64,000 nucleotides of DNA from JACVRW01 sp963821275 (GTDB lineage Bacteria; Actinomycetota; Thermoleophilia; Solirubrobacterales; Thermoleophilaceae), in contig CAWGDF010000011.1 in NCBI GenBank assembly GCA_963821275.1, positions 580,121 to 644,120 of the forward strand, written 5' to 3'. This document shows positions 41,743-49,501 of this stretch, piece by piece. A program made the translations under genes and the position numbers. Within the stretch, counting starts at the first letter, position 1. Each line of letters starts with the position of its first letter. A model generated the notes under the pieces. That model was not told where the DNA came from and did not search any database. It was given only the letters and a program-made list of their open reading frames with translations.

Positions 41743-42744
41743 GTGGCCGCCGACCGTCCACCCGCCGCCTACCGGCGAGCGGGCGCCGACCTGCCCTTCG
41801 GCGACCCCGGCCGTGACCACGGCGCACCCTTCGAGGGCTACTACTGGCGGCTGGTGCACCCGGACGACGGCTGGGTGATCGTGTGGCTGTGCGGGGTGTG
41901 TCGCGGGCCCGGCGGCGCCTGGGCCACCGTGGCGCTCGCGGCACACCCCGGCGGCTTTCTTCGCCACGGGACGCTCGAGCCGGCCGGCGGCGACCCGGCG
42001 GGCTTCGGCGCCTGGGCCGGCGACGAGTTCCGCGGGTCGCTGGAGCGCCTTGATGTGCAGCTCGGCGTGGACGCTCGCTTGGAGGCCCGTCTTCAGCCGC
42101 GATTGACCTGGCCGCGTCGCGCCTTCGGCGCGCTCGGAGCCGCCCATGTCGTTCCGGGCCTGCCCCAGTACTGGCACCCGGTGCTGCTGGCGGCCGACGT
42201 CGAGGGCGAGGCCGTTCTCGGCGAGCGTCGCCTGCGGCTCGACGGCGCCCGCGCCTACGCGGAGAAGAACTGGGGCCCGGGCTTCGCCGGCCGCTGGTGG
42301 TGGGGACAGGCCAACGCCTTCCCTGACGCGGAGATCGGCGTGGCCTTCGCGGGAGGGCGGACGCCGCTGCTCGGAACGAGCGCGGCGCCCACCGCCGTCG
42401 TCCTGCGCCAAGGCGACCGCGTGCTGGCGCTCGCGCCGCCGCTGGCCCGGGCCACGACCCGGGTGGGCGAGCTCGGCTGGCGAGTGCGCGTGCGCTCGGC
42501 TCGCCACCGGATCGAGCTCGAGGGCGAATCCGCCGGCGTCCAGCCGCACCGGCTTCCCGTGCCCGACCTGCGCCGGCGGCAGGTGGACATGCGCTCCCGG
42601 CAGCTGCTCGCGGGGCAAATTCGCCTGCGCGTGCAGCGCGGGCGGCGCACGGTCATCGACGCCCTCTCCCCGCTGGCCGGTCTGGAGCTCGGCGAGGATG
42701 TGCACCCGGACCTCCGTCCTCGGCCCGCCGGACCGCGGCGGTGA
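41743..42744 (+). CDS. Tocopherol cyclase-like protein (VTE1 family)
   Basis: A 333-residue protein of the tocopherol cyclase family (PF14249). Family hallmarks: HGAPFEGYYWRLVHPDDGWV near the N-terminus, PQYWHPVLLAADVEGEA, and YAEKNWGPGFAGRWWWGQAN from about residue 173. In cyanobacteria and plants this enzyme closes the chromanol ring of tocopherols, tocotrienols and plastochromanol. The family also has members of unproven function in other bacteria, so ring closure is a prediction. It is strengthened by the VTE3-like and HPT-like genes immediately downstream. GTG start at 41743. Confidence 0.85.
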   Translation: MAADRPPAAYRRAGADLPFGDPGRDHGAPFEGYYWRLVHPDDGWVIVWLCGVCRGPGGAWATVALAAHPGGFLRHGTLEPAGGDPAGFGAWAGDEFRGSLERLDVQLGVDARLEARLQPRLTWPRRAFGALGAAHVVPGLPQYWHPVLLAADVEGEAVLGERRLRLDGARAYAEKNWGPGFAGRWWWGQANAFPDAEIGVAFAGGRTPLLGTSAAPTAVVLRQGDRVLALAPPLARATTRVGELGWRVRVRSARHRIELEGESAGVQPHRLPVPDLRRRQVDMRSRQLLAGQIRLRVQRGRRTVIDALSPLAGLELGEDVHPDLRPRPAGPRR

Positions 42745-43246
42745 GTGCCTCCGCCCCGACCAGGCGCTCGAAGGGGCCGACCACCGCCCACAGCGCCCGC
42801 AGCCGCCGGGCCGCGCTGCGGTCGACGGGCTGCACGCGTGCCTCCGAGACCAGCGCGGCCGCCCCAGCGGCGAGTGGCTCCGCCCAGTGGGCGAAGATGA
42901 CGCGCACCGTGCCGCTCTCGTCCCAGTCCCTGAACGCACCGGCCCCGTCCAGCGCCGGGTAGTCGCGCGCCAGCGTCCAGATGCGACCGCACAGCCCGGA
43001 GACCAGCATGCGATCGCCCTCCTCCAGCACCGTGAAGGGATACGTGCGAAAGAGCTTCCCGAAGGTCTGGCCCGTCGGCGTTCCCGGGATGCGCCAGCGC
43101 ACGAGCGGTCCCAACGCCCGCGTCTCGTCCAGCCGCAGCTGCTGCGCCGCCCGCCACAGCTCCCCGTCCGGCACCGACGCGGAGCAACGGTGGTGGGTGC
43201 GGATGGCAGGCTTTCCCAGCCAGTCGTCGAGCGAGGAGAGTGACAT
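42653..43246 (-). CDS. SRPBCC/DUF2867-like hypothetical protein inside the tocochromanol cluster
   Basis: A 197-residue protein with LVRWRIPGTPTGQTFGKLFR, PFTVLEEGDRMLVSGLCG, IWTLARDYPALDG, VRVIFAHWAEPL and FERLVGAEALTAAVRRAE, which resembles a small START-like or DUF2867 ligand-binding fold. The function is not known. It runs against its neighbours: the end overlaps the cyclase gene by 92 bp (the arginine-rich tail may be out-of-frame reading) and the start is 41 bp from the methyltransferase start. A lipid-binding accessory is possible. Confidence 0.65.
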   Translation of the reverse strand: MSLSSLDDWLGKPAIRTHHRCSASVPDGELWRAAQQLRLDETRALGPLVRWRIPGTPTGQTFGKLFRTYPFTVLEEGDRMLVSGLCGRIWTLARDYPALDGAGAFRDWDESGTVRVIFAHWAEPLAAGAAALVSEARVQPVDRSAARRLRALWAVVGPFERLVGAEALTAAVRRAEDGGPGAHPRRAPDRPAGRGRR

Positions 43247-43287
43247 CAGGTCGTGCTACGCGTACCCCGGCTGGAAGGTCCATTGCG

Positions 43288-44091
43288 ATGCGTCTGATTC
43301 AGCATAAGAAGGAGGCGCTGTGGTTCTACCGCTTCGTGTCCCCGGTCTATGACCGCTGGGTCAATCCGCTGTTCTGGACACCCCCGCTGCGGAGCTCCGC
43401 ACTGCGCCTGGCCCGGCTCGATCATCCCGAGCTGAGAACGCTCGACGTCGGGGCGGGCACGGGCTTCTCCACGGAGGGGATCGTCGAGCAGGTCGACCCC
43501 GCGGCCGTCACGATGCTCGATCAGAGCCCCGACCAGCTGCGCCGCGCCCGCAGGAAGCCCGGGCTGGCCGGCTGCACGAAGCTGCTGGGAGACGCCGAGC
43601 GCCTCCCCTTCGGGGCGAATTCGTTCGACCGCTACGTCTCCTGCGGCAGCATCGAGTACTGGCCCGACCCCGCCCGTGCCGTGGCCGAGGCCCACCGCGT
43701 GGTGCGCCCCGGCGGGACGGCTCTCATCGTGGGCCCGCTTCCACCGCGGCGCCGGCTGGCGCGGCTGGTGGCCGAGACCTGGATGCTCTTTCCCACCGAA
43801 GCCCAGTACCGGGGCTGGTTCGAGGCCGCGGGCTTCGAGGAGATCGAGACCCTCCGCCTGGCCGCGCCCTGGAGCGAGGGCGACGGCGAGCCCCGCTACG
43901 GGCTGGCGATCGCCGGACGGGCCTCGGCGGCTGGGCCTCCGGCGGCGCCCGCCGGCGGGGGCGAGGACGTCGGCGACCCCTGGACCCCGCGCCGCCTGGC
44001 CCGCTTCGCCGCCGGTTCGCTGGCCGGCCTCGCCTTCGTGCCGGTGGGCCTCGTGATGCACCTGCGGACCCGGCTTCTGGGCGGCGGCTGA
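43288..44091 (+). CDS. MPBQ/MSBQ methyltransferase-like (VTE3-type)
   Basis: A 267-residue SAM methyltransferase that resembles plant VTE3, the 2-methyl-6-phytyl- / solanesyl-benzoquinol methyltransferase: QHKKEALWFYRFVSPVYDRW at the start, SAM loop DVGAGTGF (53-60), VTMLDQSPDQLRRAR, GDAERLPF, and the tell-tale RYVSCGSIEYWPDP (116-128), followed by WMLFPTEAQYRGWFEAAGF. A C-terminal hydrophobic helix (about 242-262) matches the membrane anchor of VTE3. GGAAGG about 10 bp upstream supports ATG 43288. The UbiA gene follows after 1 bp. Confidence 0.88.
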   Translation: MRLIQHKKEALWFYRFVSPVYDRWVNPLFWTPPLRSSALRLARLDHPELRTLDVGAGTGFSTEGIVEQVDPAAVTMLDQSPDQLRRARRKPGLAGCTKLLGDAERLPFGANSFDRYVSCGSIEYWPDPARAVAEAHRVVRPGGTALIVGPLPPRRRLARLVAETWMLFPTEAQYRGWFEAAGFEEIETLRLAAPWSEGDGEPRYGLAIAGRASAAGPPAAPAGGGEDVGDPWTPRRLARFAAGSLAGLAFVPVGLVMHLRTRLLGGG

Positions 44092-44092
44092 C

Positions 44093-45058
44093 GTGCCGGC
44101 GGCGAGCGCACGGCCCGCGGTCCGCCCCACCGCCCCCTGGCTTGCCGCCGCGGTGACTCTGTGGCGCTTCTCGCGGCCCCACACGCTCGTCGGGACGACT
44201 CTCAGCGTGCTCGGGATCTACGCGATCGCGGCGGCGGAACTGCCTCCCGTGGCCCTGGGTGACGGCCTCGGCGACCTCGCTCTGACCCTGCTCGCGGCAG
44301 CGGCGGTGAACGTCTACATCGTCGGCCTCAACCAGTGCGAGGACGTCGAGATCGACCGCATCAACAAGCCCTGGCTGCCCATTGCCGAGGGGCGCCTGAG
44401 CGTCAGCGCCGCCTGGAGGATCGTGGCGGCCTGCGGCGTGCTGGCCCTGGTGCTCGCGCTGACCCAGGGCTGGGTCGAGCTGGCGGCGGTGGGTGCCGCG
44501 CTCGCGATCGGCACGGCCTATTCCGCGCCGCCGCTACGGCTGAAGCGCTACCCCGCGGCCGCCGCGGCCAGCATCTCGATCGTGCGCGCGTGCGTGGTGA
44601 ACGTGGGCGTGTACCTCCACTTCGCCGACTCCCTCGGCGGCCGGGGGGAGCTGAGCGCGCTGCCCGCGCCGATCGTCGCGCTAACCCTCTTCGTGCTCCC
44701 CTTCTCCTTCGCCATCGCGGTGCTGAAGGACGTGCCCGACGCCGAGGGCGACCGGCGTTTCTCGATCGCGACCTTCACCGTGCGCCTCGGCCCGCGAGCC
44801 GCCTTCGGCATGGGGATGGCCGCGCTGACCGCGGGCTACCTGGGCATGGCGGTGCTCGGTCCGCTGACCATCGACTCGGCCTCCCCCTGGATCCTCGCCC
44901 TGGGCCACCTGGCCTGTCTGGCGCTCCTGTGGATCCTCGCCCTGCGGGTGGACCCGGCCGACGGGCCCTCCTTCACCCGCTTCTACATGCGGGTCTGGGC
45001 ACTGTTCTTCCTGGAGTACCTGCTGGTGCCCGTCGCGGTGCTGGCCGGGCCGAGCTAG
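44093..45058 (+). CDS. UbiA-family prenyltransferase, homogentisate phytyl/solanesyltransferase-like
   Basis: A 321-residue integral membrane prenyltransferase. The first Asp-rich motif N80-D84-D88 lies in VGLNQCEDVEIDRINKPWLP, which is the homogentisate-prenyltransferase (HPT/VTE2) form rather than the MenA or UbiA form. The second is KDVPDAEGDRRF at 212-223. RFSRPHTLVGTTLSV at 25-39 also fits HPT. Predicted reaction: prenylation and decarboxylation of homogentisate to a benzoquinol that VTE3 methylates and VTE1 cyclises. GTG start one base after the methyltransferase stop. Confidence 0.88.
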   Translation: MPAASARPAVRPTAPWLAAAVTLWRFSRPHTLVGTTLSVLGIYAIAAAELPPVALGDGLGDLALTLLAAAAVNVYIVGLNQCEDVEIDRINKPWLPIAEGRLSVSAAWRIVAACGVLALVLALTQGWVELAAVGAALAIGTAYSAPPLRLKRYPAAAAASISIVRACVVNVGVYLHFADSLGGRGELSALPAPIVALTLFVLPFSFAIAVLKDVPDAEGDRRFSIATFTVRLGPRAAFGMGMAALTAGYLGMAVLGPLTIDSASPWILALGHLACLALLWILALRVDPADGPSFTRFYMRVWALFFLEYLLVPVAVLAGPS

Positions 45059-45513
45059 AGCCGCTCGATCAAGCGATCCACGAACGCCGCCTGGGCCGGG
45101 TTCAGCTTCTGGCGGGCGGCATCCGGGCCGAACCAGCCCGCCCGGTCGACCTCCGGGAACTCCTGTCGGCGGCCCGAGCGCGGCGGCCATTCCATCGTGA
45201 AGGTGTTGCTGCGGATGGCGGCGGCGTCCAGGTCCCCCTCCGCGGCCCAGGCGATCACGCGCTTGCCGTTCTTCTGGGTGACGCTGCCGAGCTCGATCAG
45301 CTCTCCGGCGGGCGGCGCTGTCCCGGTCTCCTCCTCGAACTCGCGCACAGCAGCGGCCCGCGGGTCGTCGCCGTCCTCGTACTCGCCCTTCGGAAGCGAC
45401 CAGACACCTGCGTCCTTGCGCGCCCAGAAGGGACCGCCGGGATGCACGAGCAGCAGCTCCGGGCCTCCGTCGCCGATCCGGTAGAGCAGGAGGCCGGCGC
45501 TGCGCCTGGCCAT
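45055..45513 (-). CDS. Nudix hydrolase
   Basis: A 152-residue Nudix protein. The Nudix box is KGEYEDGDDPRAAAVREFEE followed by ETGT; the canonical first Glu (GX5E) is replaced by Asp, the REFxEExG part is intact. The MARRSAGLLLYRI start and PAQAAFVDRLIERL end are typical of the DR1025/AP4A-hydrolase-like group. It hydrolyses a nucleoside diphosphate derivative. Its ATG overlaps the MFS stop by one base (TGATG), so it is the second gene of that pair. Confidence 0.92.
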   Translation of the reverse strand: MARRSAGLLLYRIGDGGPELLLVHPGGPFWARKDAGVWSLPKGEYEDGDDPRAAAVREFEEETGTAPPAGELIELGSVTQKNGKRVIAWAAEGDLDAAAIRSNTFTMEWPPRSGRRQEFPEVDRAGWFGPDAARQKLNPAQAAFVDRLIERL

Positions 45514-46739
45514 CAGGACTCCGCCGCCGCCACGGGCCTCCCGTTGCGCAGGATCCAGGCGGCCGGAGCCAGCACCAGCACGCAAGCGCCGATCGCCAGC
45601 GCCGACACGCCGAGGACGTCCAGGGCGACGCCGCCGAGCAGGGCCAGCGCAGCACCCGTGAGGCCCGACAGCAGGTCGTTGAAGCCCAGGAGCCGGCCGC
45701 GTTCGTTGACCTGCGTGCTGTCCGCCAGCTCCGCGGTGGCCGCCACGAACGAGAAGTTCCAGCCAAGGCCGAGGCCGAACAGCGCCACCGCGGTCGCGGG
45801 CACGCTGTCGATCCACAGCAGGCTGATCACCGATGCGCCCATCACCAGCAGGCCCCCCGCCAGGGACGCGGTGCGGCCTAGCCGGTCGATCAGGTCACCC
45901 ACCACGATCACCAGGGCGTACATGCCGACCACGTGGGCGGCGATGATCGGGAACACGTGGTGGCCCTCGTGGCCATGGTGGTCGACCACCACCGCGCCGG
46001 TCAGCGTCATCACCGCGACCATCACCGCAAAGCTGGCCTGGGCGGCAAGGAGGGCCGGCACCACGCCGTGTCGTCCGAGCAGCTCCGGCAGCCCCGACGG
46101 CGGCGCCGCGGCGTCCGAGTCATGGTGTCCGAGCAGCTGGGCGATGCGCTTCGGGTCGGGGCGCACCGCCAGCACCAGGCCGAGGCCGATGACCATGAAG
46201 CCGCCGGCCGCCAGCCACAGCGGAGCGAGCGCGTCGCCGTCCAGGTCCTTCCCCGCGAGCAGCGGGCTGAAGACCAACGGGCCGAGGATGGCGCCGAAGA
46301 CCGCGCCGAAGAGGACCAGCGCGATGCCCCGGGCCCGGCGCTCCGGCCCGTACATGTCGCCGGCAGCCGTCCGGGCAAGCAGCGCCACGCCGCTGGCGGT
46401 GCCGACGCCGAGGAGGCCGATCAGCACCAGCGGCCCGGAGCCGGCCTTGGAGCCCAGCGCGGCCAGCGCGCAGCCCGCGATGCCCACCCCGTATCCCCCG
46501 GCCAGCACGGGCACGCGGCCGATTCGGTCCATGGCCCGGCCGGCCGGCAGCGCGGCGAGCGCGCCCGAGGCCAGAACGATCGCCGGGCCGAGCCCGAGCA
46601 GCCCCTCGATATCGAGCACGAGGACGAGCGTGATGGAGGCCACCGCCGCCGACAGCTGGAGCATCGCGGAGTTGGCCGCGAGCGCAGCGGAAAGGAGAGC
46701 CGTGTTGCGACCTATCGGCAGCGGGCGGGTGTCAGCCAC
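45513..46739 (-). CDS. MFS transporter
   Basis: A 408-residue 12-helix permease of the YfcJ/NarK-like drug-exporter type: ALPAGRAMDRIGRVPVL is the loop 2-3 motif, with LLARTAAGDMYGPERRARG in the middle. The central loop is unusually histidine-rich (LLGHHDSD, VVDHHGHEGHHV), which may bind metal. GTG start at 46739. The Nudix gene follows with one-base overlap. Substrate unknown. Confidence 0.88.
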   Translation of the reverse strand: MADTRPLPIGRNTALLSAALAANSAMLQLSAAVASITLVLVLDIEGLLGLGPAIVLASGALAALPAGRAMDRIGRVPVLAGGYGVGIAGCALAALGSKAGSGPLVLIGLLGVGTASGVALLARTAAGDMYGPERRARGIALVLFGAVFGAILGPLVFSPLLAGKDLDGDALAPLWLAAGGFMVIGLGLVLAVRPDPKRIAQLLGHHDSDAAAPPSGLPELLGRHGVVPALLAAQASFAVMVAVMTLTGAVVVDHHGHEGHHVFPIIAAHVVGMYALVIVVGDLIDRLGRTASLAGGLLVMGASVISLLWIDSVPATAVALFGLGLGWNFSFVAATAELADSTQVNERGRLLGFNDLLSGLTGAALALLGGVALDVLGVSALAIGACVLVLAPAAWILRNGRPVAAAES

Positions 46740-46763
46740 CCAGCCGAATCTACCGGGCGACCC

Positions 46764-47195
46764 TCAGCCGCCCTCCTCCTCGGACTCGGAGCGCGCTACC
46801 CGTCCGTCGATCGGCAGCAGGGTCTGCAGGCCGGCGGCGTGGTCGGCGCCTGCGAGGTTCCCCTCGGCCTGCAGGGCGCGGGCCAGGTTCTCCAGCGCCA
46901 CCTGACAGAGCTCATGTGAGCAGCGCCGCCGTACCCCGGGCGGCCCGGGCAAGTCGGATTCCGCCGGCCCCGTGGCTACCAGCACCAGCTCGTCCTCGTC
47001 CTCCACGCCGACGTACCAGTCCGCGCGGTCCGACAGCAGGCTGAGCGTCACTCCCGCGCGGCGAGCCACCTCCACGAACACGGCCGCGATCAGGGCGGGG
47101 TGTCCACGGCGGCGCGCGAGTACCCGGTCGAGCATGAGCGACCCGACGTCCGACCCGCCGGGTGCGAAGCCCTCCTGTTGGACCAGCACGCGCAC
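46764..47195 (-). CDS. SirB1-like transglutaminase-fold protein, N-terminally short
   Basis: A 143-residue protein: SLMLDRVLARRRGHPALIAAVFVEVARRAGV is the core helix-strand motif of the SirB1_N / transglutaminase-like family, followed by WYVGVEDEDELVLVAT. The usual catalytic Cys-His arrangement of transglutaminases is not kept. The family is normally 250 or more residues, and in-frame sequence upstream meets a TAA, so the N-terminal helices are missing or out of frame. Function unknown. Confidence 0.6.
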   Translation of the reverse strand: MRVLVQQEGFAPGGSDVGSLMLDRVLARRRGHPALIAAVFVEVARRAGVTLSLLSDRADWYVGVEDEDELVLVATGPAESDLPGPPGVRRRCSHELCQVALENLARALQAEGNLAGADHAAGLQTLLPIDGRVARSESEEEGG

Positions 47196-47249
47196 GAGCT
47201 CACGGCTCTGGTCGGTCTCGCGAATTCCGACCCCACGTATCAGGTTTTG

Positions 47250-47263
47250 TTAGGGCACCCTAA
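47250..47263. promoter_or_regulatory. 14-bp palindrome TTAGGGCACCCTAA
   Basis: TTAGGG-CA-CCCTAA is a perfect inverted repeat in the gap between two minus-strand genes, 55 bp upstream of the SirB1-like start. It resembles a shortened DtxR/IdeR half-site pair but has different spacing, so regulator identity is not assigned. Confidence 0.35.
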
Positions 47264-47282
47264 GACCCCGTAGGCGCCGCGT

Positions 47283-47690
47283 TCACGTCACGGGCTGGCC
47301 GATCCCCAGCATGTTGCCCTCGCTGTCGCGAAACCAGGCGGCGCGCTCCCCCTTGCCTCCCTTGCTGGGGTAGTTGCCGGCGACCTCGGCGATGCCGTCA
47401 ACCGTCTTCAGCCCGGGCAGGTCGACCTCCTCGAAGACCAGGCCGCGACGCTTGAGCTCGGCGACTGTGGCCTCGATGTCGTCGACCTCCCACCCCATCT
47501 GCGTGAAGCTGCCGTCCGCGCCTCCCGCCGACTCGAACAGGGCGAACGTGCCGCTTCCGCCGTGGTAGAGCAGGCCGCCCGGCCGCTCCTCGCTGGGCTC
47601 CAGGCCGAGCTTCTCCGAATAGAAGCGCCGCGCGCGGTTCATGTCCCGTACCGGCAACCGCGTCGCGATGCGAGCGTTCCCAAGTGTCAT
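47283..47690 (-). CDS. VOC family protein
   Basis: A 135-residue VOC module: RIATRLPVRDMNRARRFYSE, LGLEPSEERPGGLLY, GWEVDDIEATVAELKRRGL, and the end AAWFRDSEGNMLGIGQP. This belongs to the glyoxalase-superfamily group often annotated as lactoylglutathione-lyase-like with uncertain substrate. Stand-alone gene; divergent from the HhH-GPD gene. Confidence 0.9.
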   Translation of the reverse strand: MTLGNARIATRLPVRDMNRARRFYSEKLGLEPSEERPGGLLYHGGSGTFALFESAGGADGSFTQMGWEVDDIEATVAELKRRGLVFEEVDLPGLKTVDGIAEVAGNYPSKGGKGERAAWFRDSEGNMLGIGQPVT

Positions 47691-47745
47691 GGCCGATAAG
47701 ACCCCGGTACGGGCCGAAAGTCACCGCTGCGGATACGATCGGCCG

Positions 47746-48285
47746 GTGCCGGACAGGCTCTACTTCACCGATTCGGACGAGGCCAACGCGCTGATCGCTT
47801 CGGATCCGATGGCCCTGCTGGTGGGCTTCGAGCTCGATCAACGCGTGACGGTGCAGAAGGCCTTTGCCGGGCCGCTGGCCTTGAAGGAGCGCCTCGGCAC
47901 CCTCGACGTCGAGACACTCGCGTCGGCCGACCTGGAGCCCGTGTTCCGCGAGCGGCCGGTGATTCACCGCTACCCCAAGACCTTGGCCCGCCGAGTGCAG
48001 GAGCTCGCGCAGCACGTCCGGGACCGCTACGGGGGCGACGCCGCCCGAGTCTGGACCGACGCGGCGGACTCCGGCGAGCTGCGGGCCAACCTCATGGCCC
48101 TCCCGGGCTTCGGTGAGATGAAGGTCAAGGGGCTCGGGTCGGTGCTAGCCAAGCACTACGGGGTGGAGGCGGCCCGCGACCTGGTGCCCGGGCACCCGAC
48201 GCTCGGCGACGTCGACTCGCCGGAGGCCCTTGCCCGCTACGAGGAGGCCAAGCGGGTCCACAAGGCTGAGTGGGCGAAGGGCTAG
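47746..48285 (+). CDS. HhH-GPD-type base-excision repair protein
   Basis: A 179-residue protein starting RLYFTDSDEANALIASDPMA (after the GTG) with LLVGFELDQRVTVQKAFAGP and ANLMALPGFGEMKVKGLGSV, a helix-hairpin-helix followed by the GPD-region. It matches the TIGR03252-type HhH-GPD family of actinobacteria, presumed to act in DNA repair but short compared with MutY/Nth and lacking the 4Fe-4S cysteines. GTG start at 47746. Confidence 0.88.
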   Translation: MPDRLYFTDSDEANALIASDPMALLVGFELDQRVTVQKAFAGPLALKERLGTLDVETLASADLEPVFRERPVIHRYPKTLARRVQELAQHVRDRYGGDAARVWTDAADSGELRANLMALPGFGEMKVKGLGSVLAKHYGVEAARDLVPGHPTLGDVDSPEALARYEEAKRVHKAEWAKG

Positions 48286-48583
48286 GCTCCGGCCCCCGCC
48301 CGTGTGACGAAGGATCGCGGGCACGACCTCGTCCCAGACGGCCGGCGGCGGCACTTCGTGGCCCATGCCCTCGATGACGAGCAGCTCGGCCCCGGGATCT
48401 CGTCGCGCATCGCGTGGGCGTGCCCGACGGGGAACAACGGGTCGTCGCTGCCGTGAACTATCAGGGTCGGAAGAGCATCGAAGCCGCGGCGCCCATCGCG
48501 AGGAGAATCGCCGGGTCGCCGGGGTCCCCGAAGGTCTCGGCGCACAGGTCGACGCCGTTGGCCCGGATCAGCCGCGTCGTCAC
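48286..48583 (-). pseudogene. Alpha/beta-hydrolase remnant with a large internal deletion
   Basis: Reading the minus strand from GTG 48583: TTRLIRANGVDLCAETFGDP then AILLAMGAAAS (the start of an alpha/beta hydrolase), which passes directly, with a frame change near 48480, into FDALPTLIVHGSDDPLFPVG and, after another break near 48400, AELLVIEGMGHEVPPPAVWD (the end of one). The nucleophile elbow and cap region, some 170 residues, are missing. The final His (GHEVP) survives. Its GTG overlaps the SRPBCC stop, so it was once the second gene of that pair. Confidence 0.75.
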
Positions 48584-49026
48584 CCGCCTTCGATCTCGTC
48601 CTTGAGCTTCGCGGGCATGTTGTCGATCAGGTGACGGCGCAGCGAGTCCACGACCGGTCCGCGGACGACCATGCCGAGCATGCGCCCCAGGTCGACGCGC
48701 AGGCTGTAGGTGGCCCGGGTGCCGCGGTCGCCCAGGTCCTCGAACGACCACGCGCCCTCGAGCGACTTGACGTCGCCCCGCTCCTGGCTCCAGCGCAGGC
48801 CGCGCGGCCGGTCGTACTCGAACCGCAGGTCGGCCTGAAGGGTTCGCACCTTGGTGTCGCTCTCCGTACGGACCAGCACCTGGTTGCCGTCGCGATCCGT
48901 CTCGAGCACGGTCGCGCTCCTGACCTCCTGCTGCCAGCGCGGCAGCTGCTCGATGTCGGCGGCGACGGCATAGACACGTTCGATCGGCGCGTCGATCTCG
49001 GCGCTGGCGGATCCCTCGATGGCCAC
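48580..49026 (-). CDS. SRPBCC family protein (polyketide cyclase/dehydrase-like)
   Basis: A 148-residue START-like protein: SASAEIDAPIERVYAVAADI, EQLPRWQQEVRSATVLETD, GTRATYSLRVDLGRMLGM, SLRRHLIDNMPAKLKDEIE. Typical of CoxG/Polyketide_cyc2 proteins that bind hydrophobic ligands. GTG start. Followed by the alpha/beta-hydrolase remnant with a GTGA overlap. Confidence 0.9.
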   Translation of the reverse strand: MAIEGSASAEIDAPIERVYAVAADIEQLPRWQQEVRSATVLETDRDGNQVLVRTESDTKVRTLQADLRFEYDRPRGLRWSQERGDVKSLEGAWSFEDLGDRGTRATYSLRVDLGRMLGMVVRGPVVDSLRRHLIDNMPAKLKDEIEGG

Positions 49027-49136
49027 GGTGCCTCCTGTTGGACGAGCCGTCTGTATACAGGCCCGCGCGCTTGCGCGGCCGCTCCCACCGGGCGTAGGGT
49101 CGAGGGAAAGCCAATCTTCGGAGGAGGAGGTAGCTC

Positions 49137-49493
49137 ATGGCGGATGGCGGACTTTTCATAGGCTGGGGAGCGCCCATCGCCGGGCGCGAGGCGAAGGGCC
49201 TGGAGGTCTTCGGCGAGGCGCTCGAGTACTACGGTCGCCTTCAGCAGGAGGGCCGGGTCGAGCAGTTCGACGTCGGGCTGCTCGAGCCGCACGGCGGCGA
49301 CCTCGCGGGCTTCGTCCTGCTGCGCGGCGACCGCGAGCAGCTGGCCCAGCTGCGGCTGGACGAGGAGTTCGAGCGCCTGACGACACGGGCCGCCCTGGTC
49401 GTGGAGGGCGTCGGGGTGGTCAACGTCTACACCGGCGACGACATGCAGCGGGCGATCGGCGTCTACCAGCAGGCCATCGGTGATCTGACCTGA
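49137..49493 (+). CDS. Conserved hypothetical protein
   Basis: A 118-residue protein with the strongest ribosome binding site in the window (GGAGGAGGAGGT, 49121-49132). LFIGWGAPIAGREAKGLEVF, EYYGRLQQEGRVEQFDVGLL and LDEEFERLTTRAALVVEGVG suggest a compact ferredoxin-like fold (alpha-beta, dimeric, akin to YCII or antibiotic-monooxygenase families). The strong start site implies high expression. Function unknown. Confidence 0.75.
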   Translation: MADGGLFIGWGAPIAGREAKGLEVFGEALEYYGRLQQEGRVEQFDVGLLEPHGGDLAGFVLLRGDREQLAQLRLDEEFERLTTRAALVVEGVGVVNVYTGDDMQRAIGVYQQAIGDLT

Positions 49494-49501
49494 TCGGGAG
49501 C

